A stretch of DNA of 45,325 nt from Micromonospora haikouensis (lineage in GTDB: Bacteria > Actinomycetota > Actinomycetes > Mycobacteriales > Micromonosporaceae), in assembly GCF_900091595.1 (NCBI RefSeq), contig NZ_FMCW01000042.1, positions 1-45,325 of the forward strand, in the 5' to 3' direction. Position numbers and translations under genes: made by a program. The notes beneath the pieces are model-generated. The model made no database searches and was not told the DNA's origin. It saw only the letters and a list, made by a program, of their open reading frames with translations. This document shows, one piece after another, positions 16,175 through 24,921 of this stretch (positions within the stretch are counted from its first letter, which is position 1; each line of letters starts with the position of its first letter).

Positions 16175-17793
16175 TCGTTCCGCCCGGTGAGTCGTTCGCG
16201 TAGCCACCGCTTGTCGACCTTGCCGGCGGCCGACAGGGGCAGCGTGTCGAGCACGACGAGCCGCTCGGGAAGCTTGGCATGCTCCAACCCGTGCACGTCG
16301 GTGAGATAGTCGGCCAGCTCGGTGAGCGTCGGCGCGGCGGCCCCCTCGCGGACGGCGACGCAGGCCGCCATCCGTTCACCCATCAGCCGGTCCGCGACGC
16401 CGACGCAGGCGACCTGCCGTACGTCGGGGTGCTGGGCGATGAGCAACTCCACCTCGACGGGGGAGAGGTTCCGCCCGCCCCGGATGATGATCTCGTTGCG
16501 TCGGCCGACCACGTGCAGGAAACCGTCGGCGTCGACGCGGCCGAGGTCGCCGGTGCGCACCCACCCGCCCTCGACCCGGTAACGGTCGTCGAACTCGGGG
16601 TCGACGTAACAGAGCGGGCTCATCGGCCCGAGGCCCCAGATCTCACCGACCTCGCCGGTCGGCACGTCGGAGTCGTCGTCGCCGACGATCCGGACGGCCG
16701 CGACCGCCGGGTTGGGCCGGCCGACCGCGTCGTGCACCGCCGTCGGCGGGTCGAGGGGATCGGTGGTGCAGTTGACCCCGTCGGCGGATCCGTAGCAGTT
16801 GACGAACGCCGCATCGAAGCGTTCCCGGCAGGCCTGCACCGTCGCGGGGTCGACCCGCGACCCACCGGCCACCACCGCCTGCAGCGATGACGTGCTCGTC
16901 GTGGCCAGGCGCGGGTGGTCGAGCATCATCGCGAACATCGTCGGCACCCCGAACACCAGCGACGGTTGGTACGTGTCGATCAGATCGAGAGCGCGACCGG
17001 CGTCGAAGCGGGACTGCACGAGCAGGGTGCCACCGTGGCGGGCGATCGTCACCGCACTACCCGAGGAGCCGAAGGACGAGGCGAGGGGCACCAGGAACAG
17101 GTTGCGCATCGGCTCGTCACCGTGGTGCAGGGCGGCGATGAACGCGCCCCGCCCACCGGCCAGCGCGTCATGCGAGTAGACGATCATCTTCGGGGCGGCC
17201 TCGGACCCGGAGGAGACCAGGATCCGCGCGGGCGCCGACGATGCCGTGCCGACCGGTGCGGCCAGCGGCGGCCCGTCGGCCAGCCAACCCTCCAGGCTGG
17301 CCGACCCGTCGAGCCCGCTCACCAGCACGGTACGCAGGTCAGGCAGCTCAGGTCGCAATGTCGCCAGGGCGTCGGCGTAATGGTGTTCACCGACCTTGTG
17401 CGCGACGACAGCGACCGCCGCCCGGGAACGGCGCAACAGGGTAAGGGTGTCGCGCCGGCCCCGCCCGACGGGATACGGCAGGACGACCGCACCGATCGCG
17501 GCAGCGGCCAGATCCACCGCTACCGGCCGCCACCCGTTGGGTAGCTGCACCGCGACGACCTCACCGGGTTCGACCCCGTCGCGTTGCAGTGCGCCGGCCA
17601 GCCGCAACGTCGCTGCCTGAAGCTGCGCGTACGTCGTCTCGCCGTCGTCGTCGACCACCGCGACTCGGTCTGGGTGGGCCGCGGCATGCTCGGAGAACAG
17701 GTCGTACAGGGTGCGACCGGGGTAGTGCCCGGTGCGGGCCCACCAGTCGCGCAGCGGGGCAGGGACCAGGTCACGGACGGGCAGGGCGGTCAT
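16171..17793 (-). CDS. Class I adenylate-forming acyl-CoA ligase (CaiC-like)
   Basis: AMP-binding enzyme of 540 aa. Motifs in order: ILVSSGSEAAPKMIVYSH (a P-loop variant lacking the usual Thr/Gly run), NCYGSADG (A5), GWVRTGDLGRVDADGFLHVVGR (A7/A8), IIIRGGRNLSP, and the C-terminal PLSAAGKVDKR with the catalytic Lys. It would activate a carboxylic acid as an acyl-CoA; no carrier domain is attached. ATG 17793 overlaps the CoA-transferase stop (ATGA), and its own stop overlaps the ABC ATPase start. Substrate unknown. Confidence 0.87.
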   Translation of the reverse strand: MTALPVRDLVPAPLRDWWARTGHYPGRTLYDLFSEHAAAHPDRVAVVDDDGETTYAQLQAATLRLAGALQRDGVEPGEVVAVQLPNGWRPVAVDLAAAAIGAVVLPYPVGRGRRDTLTLLRRSRAAVAVVAHKVGEHHYADALATLRPELPDLRTVLVSGLDGSASLEGWLADGPPLAAPVGTASSAPARILVSSGSEAAPKMIVYSHDALAGGRGAFIAALHHGDEPMRNLFLVPLASSFGSSGSAVTIARHGGTLLVQSRFDAGRALDLIDTYQPSLVFGVPTMFAMMLDHPRLATTSTSSLQAVVAGGSRVDPATVQACRERFDAAFVNCYGSADGVNCTTDPLDPPTAVHDAVGRPNPAVAAVRIVGDDDSDVPTGEVGEIWGLGPMSPLCYVDPEFDDRYRVEGGWVRTGDLGRVDADGFLHVVGRRNEIIIRGGRNLSPVEVELLIAQHPDVRQVACVGVADRLMGERMAACVAVREGAAAPTLTELADYLTDVHGLEHAKLPERLVVLDTLPLSAAGKVDKRWLRERLTGRNE

Positions 17794-19562
17794 GACGTGA
17801 ACCTCCACGGTGGGCGGACGAAGGCGCAGCCGTCGGCCTCGATCAGGTCGAGGGCAATCGGGTCACCGGCCAGCTCACCCGGCTCGGGACACACCCGCAC
17901 GGCACGCACCCCGACCGCCTCCAGGCGGGACACTGCCTCCCGAGCGGTAAGGGTGCCCGCGTCGCCGAGCGCGGTCTCCGCAGCCATCACGTCGCTGCCG
18001 GCGGCGAGCATGATGTGCCCGTCCGCGACGGGCGTCGGGGTGTCCCACCGTCCCCACACGGGCCGGGCCGCAGGCAGCGGGCCTTGGAGGACTCCAGCCG
18101 CTGACAGCAGTGAGGAATCGACCCGCTGCCCGCGCCCGTCCCGCTGACGGGTGACCAGGGCGGCCAGGACACCTTCTGCGCAGACCAGGCCACCGAGGAC
18201 GTCCAGCAGGGTCATCAACGACCCGGCCGGTGGCACCCCGACCGGCCGTAGCTGTTCGCCGAGTCCCGTGTACGCCTGGGCGACGAAATCGGTGCCCGGT
18301 GGCGCGTCCGTCCCGCGCTCGTCACCCCAGCCGGAGGCGTACGCGTACACCAGGCCAGGGTTGCTTGTGGTGAAATCGGTGGAGTCGAGGCCGATCTCGG
18401 CGGCTTTGCCGGGCGCCCAGTTGTGCAGGAACACATCGGAGTCGTCGACCAGGTTCCGGACCGTCGAGCGGCCGGAGGCTGAGCGCAGGTCGACCTCGAC
18501 TATCCGTTTGCCCCGGTTGAGCGCCAGGAACCGCGCCGAGCAGTCACCGACCATGGGCGGCATCCCGCGCAACGGGTCGCCACCGACGGGCTCCACCCGG
18601 GTCACCTCCGCCCCGAGTAGGCGCAGCACATGTCCCGCGAGTGGCCCCTGGATTCGCCGGCCGGCCTCGATCACCCGCACCCCGTACAGCGGAAGCCGAC
18701 CCGCTGGCAGGTCCGACAGTGCGCCTGCGGGGGCACCGGCACTGATCTGCCAGGGTGCGCGAAATCGGCCGTCGGGGCCGGCGTCTGCGCGGCGCGCGCT
18801 GAGCCCGCGAACCTGCTGGACGGCCACCCCCGCCGCCTGTGCGCTGGCGCACAACTGTGCGAACGGCCTACGGCGGGTGATCTCGTGTAGTGCGGGGGGA
18901 ATCGGGGCGGCGGCGGTGGCGTAGCGGAGCACGAAGGCCCGCCAGCCCCGGGCCGTGTCGCCTGGTGCCGCACCGAGGGCGGTCCACCAGCGTCGCCAGG
19001 GCTCCGGGTCCAGAGTTTCCACCTCGAACACGACCCCGTCGAGGGACGTGAACGGCGGTGGCATCCCCGGGCCGCTCACCTCACCGGTGTCGTCGGTGTC
19101 ACGGGCGCTCCCGGCAGCGAGGTACTGCGACACCGTCAGCAGCGCCGCACCGGCCACGCTTACCCGCACCGACCCGGGGCGCTGCCCCCGCAGCCTCGCC
19201 AGAACGGCAGCCAGTGCACCCTGCGCCACCACGACACCGGCCACTGTGGACACATAGTTCACGCCGAGGCGGACCGGCCCGCCGGAAGCCCGGCCGTGTG
19301 TGGCCATCAACCCCAGGGCGGCCTGGGCCGTCACCTCGTCCAGCAGCCGCCCAGTCGGATCCGTCCAATCGGTGTGGACGTCAACGTCATCCACCCGCAG
19401 CGGGCCGCCGGGACGGCGATGCGCGCCGAGTAGGGACAGGTGCTCCACAGCGATCGCATCGGCCGCCGTCGCCGCGTCTCCGCAGACGGTTGTCCCCGCG
19501 AGGGGCACCACGTCCAGCTGCCCGTCCACCACCAGATCGCTACACACCGGCATCGCCGACAT
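17790..19562 (-). CDS. Two-domain CaiB/BaiF (family III) CoA-transferase
   Basis: A 590-aa protein with two CoA-transferase family III units. The N-terminal unit (about 60-200) is degenerate, while the C-terminal unit (from about residue 290, LPLYGVRVIEAGRRIQGPLAGHVLRLLGAEVTRVEP) is canonical and carries GTDFVAQAYTGL, the region of the catalytic Asp. Family III enzymes move CoA between acids through an aspartyl-CoA anhydride. It heads the minus-strand operon and shares an 80-nt divergent promoter region with the acyl-CoA dehydrogenase gene. With the ligase and dehydrogenase it gives a cai-like (CaiB, CaiC, CaiA) set. Confidence 0.85.
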   Translation of the reverse strand: MSAMPVCSDLVVDGQLDVVPLAGTTVCGDAATAADAIAVEHLSLLGAHRRPGGPLRVDDVDVHTDWTDPTGRLLDEVTAQAALGLMATHGRASGGPVRLGVNYVSTVAGVVVAQGALAAVLARLRGQRPGSVRVSVAGAALLTVSQYLAAGSARDTDDTGEVSGPGMPPPFTSLDGVVFEVETLDPEPWRRWWTALGAAPGDTARGWRAFVLRYATAAAPIPPALHEITRRRPFAQLCASAQAAGVAVQQVRGLSARRADAGPDGRFRAPWQISAGAPAGALSDLPAGRLPLYGVRVIEAGRRIQGPLAGHVLRLLGAEVTRVEPVGGDPLRGMPPMVGDCSARFLALNRGKRIVEVDLRSASGRSTVRNLVDDSDVFLHNWAPGKAAEIGLDSTDFTTSNPGLVYAYASGWGDERGTDAPPGTDFVAQAYTGLGEQLRPVGVPPAGSLMTLLDVLGGLVCAEGVLAALVTRQRDGRGQRVDSSLLSAAGVLQGPLPAARPVWGRWDTPTPVADGHIMLAAGSDVMAAETALGDAGTLTAREAVSRLEAVGVRAVRVCPEPGELAGDPIALDLIEADGCAFVRPPWRFTS

Positions 19563-19642
19563 GCGCTACGTTGATCGCTCGCATACCTCACTAGTCGTGC
19601 CGCACGCTGAGGTAGTTCCCCGCGATCTTCGGGAGTTCGCCG

Positions 19643-20785
19643 ATGACCGAAACGCTGCCCCGCACCGGCCTGGCGGCCCATGTCCACGCCTTCGTCGCCG
19701 ACCGGATCATCCCCGCGGAGACGCTTCTCCTCACCGGTGGGGAGGCAGGCGCGCGGGCCATGCGGGCATTGCAGGACGAGGCGCGACAGGGCGGACTCTG
19801 GGCGCTGCCGCTGCCGGTCCGCCTCGGTGGACACGGGCTCGACCTGAGGACCTACGCACCGTTAGCCGAAATCGAGGGATGCTCCGATTTTGGGCCGACG
19901 GCGCTCGGCTCGGATCTGATCCTCGACGCCCTCATGCTCGACCGGCACGGTTCGACGACGGTCCGCGACCGATATCTCGCGCCGATGACCAGTGGTGCCG
20001 GTGGGCCGAGCTTCGCCATGACCGAACCCGGCATCGCCGGCTCTGACCCCTCCGGGCTGGGTACCACCGCCATCCTCGACGGCGACGCTTGGCGAATCAC
20101 CGGCCGTAAGTGGTTTACCTCCCGTGCTGCCACCGCCGCCTTCACGACCGTCGTCTGCCGCACTCACGCAGGTACCGACAACCGGAACGCGTTCTCCATG
20201 CTGGTCGTTCCCACCGACAGTCCCGGCTACCGGGTAGTGCGGGAGTTGCCCGTCCTCGGCAGCGGCGGCCAGTACGAAATCAGCCTCGACGACGTACGTG
20301 TACCCGCCGACCATGTACTCGGTGAGCCCGGCCAGGGGCTACGCATCATCGGCGAACGACTCGCGCTCGGACGGACCCTGCGCTGCCTGCGCTGGCTCGG
20401 TCAGGCCCAACGAGCCTATGACCTCATGCTGGCCCGGCTGACCACTCGCCACGCCCACGGTGGCCCTCTTGCCGAACAGCAACTCCTGCACGGCCTGGTC
20501 TTCGACAGCCACGCCGACATTGCCGCAGCCCGCGCGCTCACCCACGCCGCCGTCGACGCCCTCGCCAACGGCGGCGACACCCGCATCGCGGTCGGCACCG
20601 CGAAGGTGGTCACCGCCCGCGCCCTGCACGCGGTCGTCGACCGTGCCATCCAGGTCCATGGTGCCGAGGGGCTCACCGACGACACACCGCTGCCGATGCT
20701 GGCACGCACCGCCCGCGCGGCCCGGATCCTCGACGGCCCCGACGAACTGCACATCACCACGGTGGCCCGTCGCCTGCTCAGCTGA
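19643..20785 (+). CDS. Acyl-CoA dehydrogenase family protein
   Basis: Flavoprotein of 380 aa. The FAD/substrate segment FAMTEPGIAGSDPSGLGTTA and GRKWFTS are typical, and the C-terminus has RILDGPDELH, where the family's catalytic acid lies (Asp here in place of the usual Glu of YEGT; common in the ACAD10/11-like branch). It would oxidise an acyl-CoA between alpha and beta carbons or, CaiA-like, work in reverse with an electron donor. ATG 19643 follows CGGGAG. It is the only gene on the plus strand in this cluster and is divergent from the CoA-transferase. Confidence 0.87.
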   Translation: MTETLPRTGLAAHVHAFVADRIIPAETLLLTGGEAGARAMRALQDEARQGGLWALPLPVRLGGHGLDLRTYAPLAEIEGCSDFGPTALGSDLILDALMLDRHGSTTVRDRYLAPMTSGAGGPSFAMTEPGIAGSDPSGLGTTAILDGDAWRITGRKWFTSRAATAAFTTVVCRTHAGTDNRNAFSMLVVPTDSPGYRVVRELPVLGSGGQYEISLDDVRVPADHVLGEPGQGLRIIGERLALGRTLRCLRWLGQAQRAYDLMLARLTTRHAHGGPLAEQQLLHGLVFDSHADIAAARALTHAAVDALANGGDTRIAVGTAKVVTARALHAVVDRAIQVHGAEGLTDDTPLPMLARTARAARILDGPDELHITTVARRLLS

Positions 20786-20788
20786 GCA

Positions 20789-21847
20789 CTACCACGGGTG
20801 TTCCCGCACTCGCCCGGTCAGCACGGCGAGGACGGCAGTGAGAAAGTAGCTGCCCCACACCAGTTCGTGCCGCGTGCCGACCCCGCCGGCAAGCTCGTAG
20901 CAGCCGTCCCGCAGTACTCCGGTGTCGTCGAGGTGGTGGCCAATCACGCCGTCGACGATGGCTCGCGCCGCCACCCCCCAGCCACCATCGGCGGTGACCT
21001 CGGCCAGGGTGAGTAGACCGGCAGCGGTGATCGCCGCCGCAGAGGTGTCCACCGGCGTTGCGGGCCGACCGAGTACCGCGACGGGCACCGTGTGTCCCAC
21101 CTGTTCCAGCCACCACTGGCCCGCTCTGCATCCGGCCTTGGTAAAGTCGCCGCCCCACTGCCTCGCGCAGGCGGCCAACCCCAGCACCCCCCACGCCTGC
21201 CCCCGTGCCCAGGCAGCCGAGGGAGATGACTCGTCAACAGGTGTGCCGTCAGGTCGCAGGAGCACCTCTGGCTGGATGCGGCCGTCACCGCCCACCAACA
21301 GCTGCACGTGCCGGTCGGCATGGGACCGTGCCAGCCCGTCCAGGTGGTACCGACCGGCATCGGCGGCCATCCTGAGCAGCGACACCGTTCCCGCCAGGGC
21401 ATCCACACCAGCCTTCGGCAGCGGTCCGGCACCGAAGGCGTTGCCCACCGGAATCAACCCGAGCCGCCCGTCGAACGCGCCCGCCAGTGCGTCCGCACCG
21501 TCGAGCGCGACTCGGCGGGCAGACGTGTCCGCACAGACGCGATACCCCTGGGCAGCCCCGTACCAGAACGTCATTCCCCTGGTCACCGTGTCCTCTGCGG
21601 CGCGAGGAGCGAGTCGATGCGTCCACTCCCGAGCCGTGGCCTGGTCGGAGGGCAGCCCGGTTACCGCAGCCAGTAGCCACCACCACCCGGCCCAGAAACC
21701 GCCCGTCCAGGACCCTCGACGCGTCGACACCCACTCACCGGAGACCGGATCCGCATACAGCGGGAACCGGTCACCCACCTGCCCGGCGACGATCGGGAGC
21801 CGCCGCAGCATTGCCTCCAACGCGTTGTCGTAGCCGTGGTCGTTCAC
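20789..21847 (-). CDS. GH88/GH105-like unsaturated glucuronyl hydrolase homologue
   Basis: Alpha/alpha-barrel protein of 352 aa. WTGGFWAGWWW, AWARGQAWGVLGLA and VDTSAAAITAAGLLTLAEV are typical of unsaturated glucuronyl hydrolases, which hydrate the delta-4,5 bond of lyase products. The position of the family HDLGF motif reads TRGMTF, so one catalytic Asp seems to be replaced; the second Asp may be that in GVDALAG. No signal peptide, so it is cytosolic. GTG 21847 overlaps the MFS stop (GTGA). It probably acts on whatever the MFS protein carries. Activity is uncertain. Confidence 0.7.
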   Translation of the reverse strand: MNDHGYDNALEAMLRRLPIVAGQVGDRFPLYADPVSGEWVSTRRGSWTGGFWAGWWWLLAAVTGLPSDQATAREWTHRLAPRAAEDTVTRGMTFWYGAAQGYRVCADTSARRVALDGADALAGAFDGRLGLIPVGNAFGAGPLPKAGVDALAGTVSLLRMAADAGRYHLDGLARSHADRHVQLLVGGDGRIQPEVLLRPDGTPVDESSPSAAWARGQAWGVLGLAACARQWGGDFTKAGCRAGQWWLEQVGHTVPVAVLGRPATPVDTSAAAITAAGLLTLAEVTADGGWGVAARAIVDGVIGHHLDDTGVLRDGCYELAGGVGTRHELVWGSYFLTAVLAVLTGRVREHPW

Positions 21848-23016
21848 GCGGCGACCGTCTGGTGGGCGCTGGCCGAGCGAACCCGCGCCGCCAGCACCGC
21901 CGTGCCGGCGAACAGGGCGCCCACGATCAGCCATGCTGTACCCCACCCGCCGACGTCCGCGCACCAGCCGACCGCCGCTGGGCCGAGCACGAAACCGCTG
22001 AAGAAGCCCAACGACACCAGCCCCGACGCCTGGCCCAGCGCCTTACCCCGGCGCAGCACCATCAACATCGACACCGCGTTCGCCGCGGTGGCTGATCCAC
22101 CCACCACCACCGCGCCGGCCCACACCAGGCCCGACCATAGGTAGTCAGCGCCGAGCACCAGGACCACCCCCGCGATGGCGGCCGTCGCCAGCCACGCCAG
22201 CGCCACCGTCACATCCGAAGTACGGTCCGCCCACCGGCCCCACCACACCCGCGCGAGCAGGCCCGTCACCCCGAACGTGGCGAGGAGCAACCCGGCCGTG
22301 CCCGTACCCAGGCCCAGCCGCTGTGTCGCGTACAGGGGGAGGTAGGTGTTCACTGCCGCCAGCCCGGTGCCCAGCAGCAACGAGAACGCCACCAACCAGA
22401 CCAACCAACCCGACGGCGCTGACAGCCGCCACCACCGCCCAGTGGCCACCTGCCGCCCTGACGCCGGAACCCACCACCACACCGCGACCACCACCGCCAG
22501 CGGCAACACCGTCGACACCCGCAGTGCCACCCGCCACCCGGCCAGCGCCGCCACCGTCGGCAGGACGAGACCGCAGGCGAACGCCGCCGCCTGTACACCG
22601 GCCTGCTTCACCCCGATCGCCGTACCTCGGCGCTCCGCCGGGACCGCCTGTGCTACCAGCATGTTCGTGGCCGGATTAGCCAGGGCCTGACCCACACCCG
22701 CCACCGCGACGGCCGCCAGCAGCCATCCGTAGTGGGATGCCACGGATGCGCCGAGCAGCGCCACCACTACGGCCCCACACAACGCCACCAGCCCTCGTCT
22801 GGCTCCCCACAGGTCAATCAGCTGACCCGCCAGGAGCGACACCACCGCCGCCACGGCGAAGGACACCGTCACCAACCCGCCGACTGCCGTCCGTGACAGA
22901 CCCAGTTCGGCCACCAGGAACGGCGCCAACGCCGACGTGGCGTACAGCGCCGTCATCGACGTGGCCATCCCCGCCGTCGCCACGCCCGTCGGGCCCCACC
23001 AGCGACCAGCCGTCAT
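21844..23016 (-). CDS. MFS transporter
   Basis: Twelve-helix major facilitator of 390 aa. The loop 2-3 motif GQLIDLWGARRG is present in the first half and RVWWGRWADRTSD in the second. RRGTAIGVKQAGVQAAAFACGLVLPTV resembles loop/helix 5 of drug and sugar-phosphate exporters and importers. It is translationally coupled to the GH88-like gene, which suggests uptake of an unsaturated uronic acid oligosaccharide or export of a product. Confidence 0.85.
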   Translation of the reverse strand: MTAGRWWGPTGVATAGMATSMTALYATSALAPFLVAELGLSRTAVGGLVTVSFAVAAVVSLLAGQLIDLWGARRGLVALCGAVVVALLGASVASHYGWLLAAVAVAGVGQALANPATNMLVAQAVPAERRGTAIGVKQAGVQAAAFACGLVLPTVAALAGWRVALRVSTVLPLAVVVAVWWWVPASGRQVATGRWWRLSAPSGWLVWLVAFSLLLGTGLAAVNTYLPLYATQRLGLGTGTAGLLLATFGVTGLLARVWWGRWADRTSDVTVALAWLATAAIAGVVLVLGADYLWSGLVWAGAVVVGGSATAANAVSMLMVLRRGKALGQASGLVSLGFFSGFVLGPAAVGWCADVGGWGTAWLIVGALFAGTAVLAARVRSASAHQTVAA

Positions 23017-23141
23017 AAGTGCACCCCGTTCCGATCACGCCATGACCGTCGAGAATGAGTCGGCCGACGCCGGGAACCAGTTCCCGGCGTCGGGTCAGAT
23101 TCGCCACGTCCCCTCAGGCCGGGGTGCCGCGGCTGACGGCC

Positions 23142-23306
23142 CTACTGCGGCAGGGGCGACGCCGGCCAGGGACGGAGCAGCTCGTGAACGACCTCGACGT
23201 GGGACACCAGGATGGTACGGATGAGGCTGGCCTGCCGCGCCGTCCGGTGGTCGAACACGAGCTGATCCGCACCGCCGAACTCGCACGCGGCCTTCACCCG
23301 AGGCAT
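23142..23306 (-). CDS. Possible small hypothetical protein, 54 aa, or gene remnant
   Basis: An open frame from ATG 23306 to TAG 23142 has actinomycete-like third positions and reads MPRVKAACEFGGADQLVFDH followed by a predicted helix (TARQASLIRTILVSHVEVVHELL). No strong ribosome site precedes it, and similar sequence quality seems to extend upstream in a shifted frame, so it may be the tail of a decayed gene. No family recognised. Confidence 0.25.
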   Translation of the reverse strand: MPRVKAACEFGGADQLVFDHRTARQASLIRTILVSHVEVVHELLRPWPASPLPQ

Positions 23307-23418
23307 CCCCGGGAGCAGTGCCCAGGCATCCCCGGCCGACGAGCAGGATTCGGTCTGTGGTGGTGGCCGCTACCACGACCGCTCGACACCACCATCCGCG
23401 CGATCGCTAGCCTCCTGC

Positions 23419-23547
23419 GTGAACACCAACAACCTGAGTGGATGTCGCTCACTGGTCGGCAGCGGGCAGTCCATGGACAAACTGGTGCGGGAACTGTCCC
23501 TACTCGTCGCGAACACCGCCGGTCAACCACCACCGGCTGCGGCCTGA
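23419..23547 (+). pseudogene. Remnant of the ~85-aa AlaS/SOD-linked small protein family
   Basis: This 42-codon frame contains GQSMDKLVRELSLLVANTA, nearly identical to GQSMDDLVRELSLLVAVTA at the C-terminus of the 86-aa protein at 41398-41658, but lacks the family's HRGDL helical N-terminal half. It is therefore a 3' fragment of a third paralogue, probably non-functional. A strong hairpin terminator follows immediately, as if the gene's end had been preserved. Confidence 0.65.
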
Positions 23548-23549
23548 CA

Positions 23550-23589
23550 GCGGGGTCCCCGTGCCGCTCGTCGGGCGCGGGGACCCCGC
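23550..23589. terminator. Strong bidirectional hairpin terminator
   Basis: A perfect 12-bp inverted repeat (GCGGGGTCCCCG and its complement) with a 16-nt loop lies directly after the remnant stop at 23547. It also sits about 60 nt past the lysE-type gene's stop on the other strand, so it can end transcription from both sides. No U-tract follows, as is usual in high-GC actinomycetes. Confidence 0.75.
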
Positions 23590-23650
23590 ACAGCGCCGCC
23601 GACCAGACCACGGCAGGCCGCCGATCCGGGACCAACTGCGGACAACGCCG

Positions 23651-24280
23651 TCATCCGCTGGTGGCCAGGCGGATACCGAGGGCGATGAAGGCCACCGCGC
23701 AGATCCGGCTGATCCGCCGGGACCAGCGACCATCGGTCACCCGGCCGGCGAACCTGCCCGCCCCGGCACCCAGAGCGACATCGACGGTGAGCTGCACCAC
23801 GACGAAGATCGCACCGAGGAGCACCAGCTGCGCCGTGACGTCACCGGTCGCCGGGCTGACGAACTGCGGCAGGAACGCCACGCTGAACAGGATCATCTTC
23901 GGGTTGAGCAGATTGGTCACCAACCCCCGGAGGAACGCCCCGCCGCTGCGGCCATTCTGCTCCGCAGTGGTGGAGGCCGTCGCCCTGCCGTCGCGGAGGG
24001 CCCGAATCCCGAGGACGATCAGATACGCCGCCCCGGCCCAGCGGATCGCGGCGAACAACATCGGCGACGCGGCGACCAATGCGGCGAGGCCACAGACCAC
24101 CGCCGCCACATGCACCGCCTCCCCGGCCGCGACCCCGAGCGCGGCGACCGCGCCGGCCCGCGCGCCGTAACGGGTCGCGTTGGCCAGGACGAACATCATG
24201 TCCGGCCCGGGAGTGATCATGAGGACGGCGATGGCGGCAAGGTAGGCGGCCAGGGTGGCCGAGGACAGTCCGAGTACCAC
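23651..24280 (-). CDS. LysE/RhtB-family exporter
   Basis: Six-helix membrane protein of 209 aa. The family signature MITPGPDMMFVLANATRYGARAG lies in helix 1 and GLVTNLLNPKMILFSVAFLPQF in the middle. LysE/RhtB proteins export amino acids or related small acids. GTG 24280 directly abuts the thioesterase TGA, so the two are co-translated, and both lie downstream of a cobalamin riboswitch. The exported compound is unknown. Confidence 0.85.
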   Translation of the reverse strand: MVLGLSSATLAAYLAAIAVLMITPGPDMMFVLANATRYGARAGAVAALGVAAGEAVHVAAVVCGLAALVAASPMLFAAIRWAGAAYLIVLGIRALRDGRATASTTAEQNGRSGGAFLRGLVTNLLNPKMILFSVAFLPQFVSPATGDVTAQLVLLGAIFVVVQLTVDVALGAGAGRFAGRVTDGRWSRRISRICAVAFIALGIRLATSG

Positions 24281-24793
24281 TCAGCCCTCCTCGGCGCCGT
24301 CGAGCAACGCCCGCCGAAGAGCGAGCCGGTGCTCCCGCCGGATCTGCGCCTCCCGGTAGCGACGCCGGTCACCGTCGGTCTCCGGCAGCAGCGGCGGTAC
24401 GGCGCGCGGTTGGCCGTCGTCGTCGATGGCGACCATCACCAGGTGGGCGGTGGCCACGTCAACCGGCGGTACCGCCCGGTCCCAACGGTCCGCGCTGACC
24501 TTGACGGCGACCTCCATCGAGCTGCGACCGGCCCAGGTGATCCGGGCGTCGACGTGCACGACGTCGCCGACCCGTACGGCCCGCAGGAAGGCGGTCTCGT
24601 CGATGGCGGCGGTGACCGCCGGGCCGTCGGAATGACGGGCGGCGACCACCCCGGCGACGGAGTCGATGAGGTTGAGTATCCGACCGCCGTGGACGGTGCC
24701 CATCAAGTTGGTGTGGTGCTGGTCCATGATCTGCGACAGGGTCAGCCGCGACGCCGACGGGGGCCGGCCGGTGAGTGTGGCGCTCTCGTGCAT
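24281..24793 (-). CDS. Hotdog-fold acyl-CoA thioesterase (YciA/BFIT type)
   Basis: A 170-aa acyl-CoA hydrolase. MDQHHTNLMGTVHGGRILNLIDSVAGVVAARH contains the Asn/His-Gly-Gly hotdog helix typical of YciA-like enzymes. FLRAVRVGDVVHVDARITWAGRSSMEVAVKV continues the fold. It would hydrolyse an acyl-CoA to free acid and CoA. Transcription from the minus strand passes through the cobalamin aptamer at 24922-25108, so expression should rise when B12 is scarce. Under those conditions methylmalonyl-CoA and propionyl-CoA pile up, making them candidate substrates; this is inference. Confidence 0.85.
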   Translation of the reverse strand: MHESATLTGRPPSASRLTLSQIMDQHHTNLMGTVHGGRILNLIDSVAGVVAARHSDGPAVTAAIDETAFLRAVRVGDVVHVDARITWAGRSSMEVAVKVSADRWDRAVPPVDVATAHLVMVAIDDDGQPRAVPPLLPETDGDRRRYREAQIRREHRLALRRALLDGAEEG

Positions 24794-24921
24794 GGTTCAT
24801 CCGTCCTCGGGAAGCACACCGAACCGACCAGCCGGCACGCACGTCGAGGACACGCCGCAGCGCATCACCCGCCCGACCCGCCCGCGAGGTCGACGGCAGC
24901 GCACCCACCTCGTGGACGCGC

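Noticed and set aside
12324..20785. Diisonitrile chalkophore (copper-binding lipopeptide) gene cluster
   Set aside because: A ligase and a dehydrogenase are present, but no NRPS, carrier protein, non-haem iron isonitrile synthase or thioesterase is in the string.
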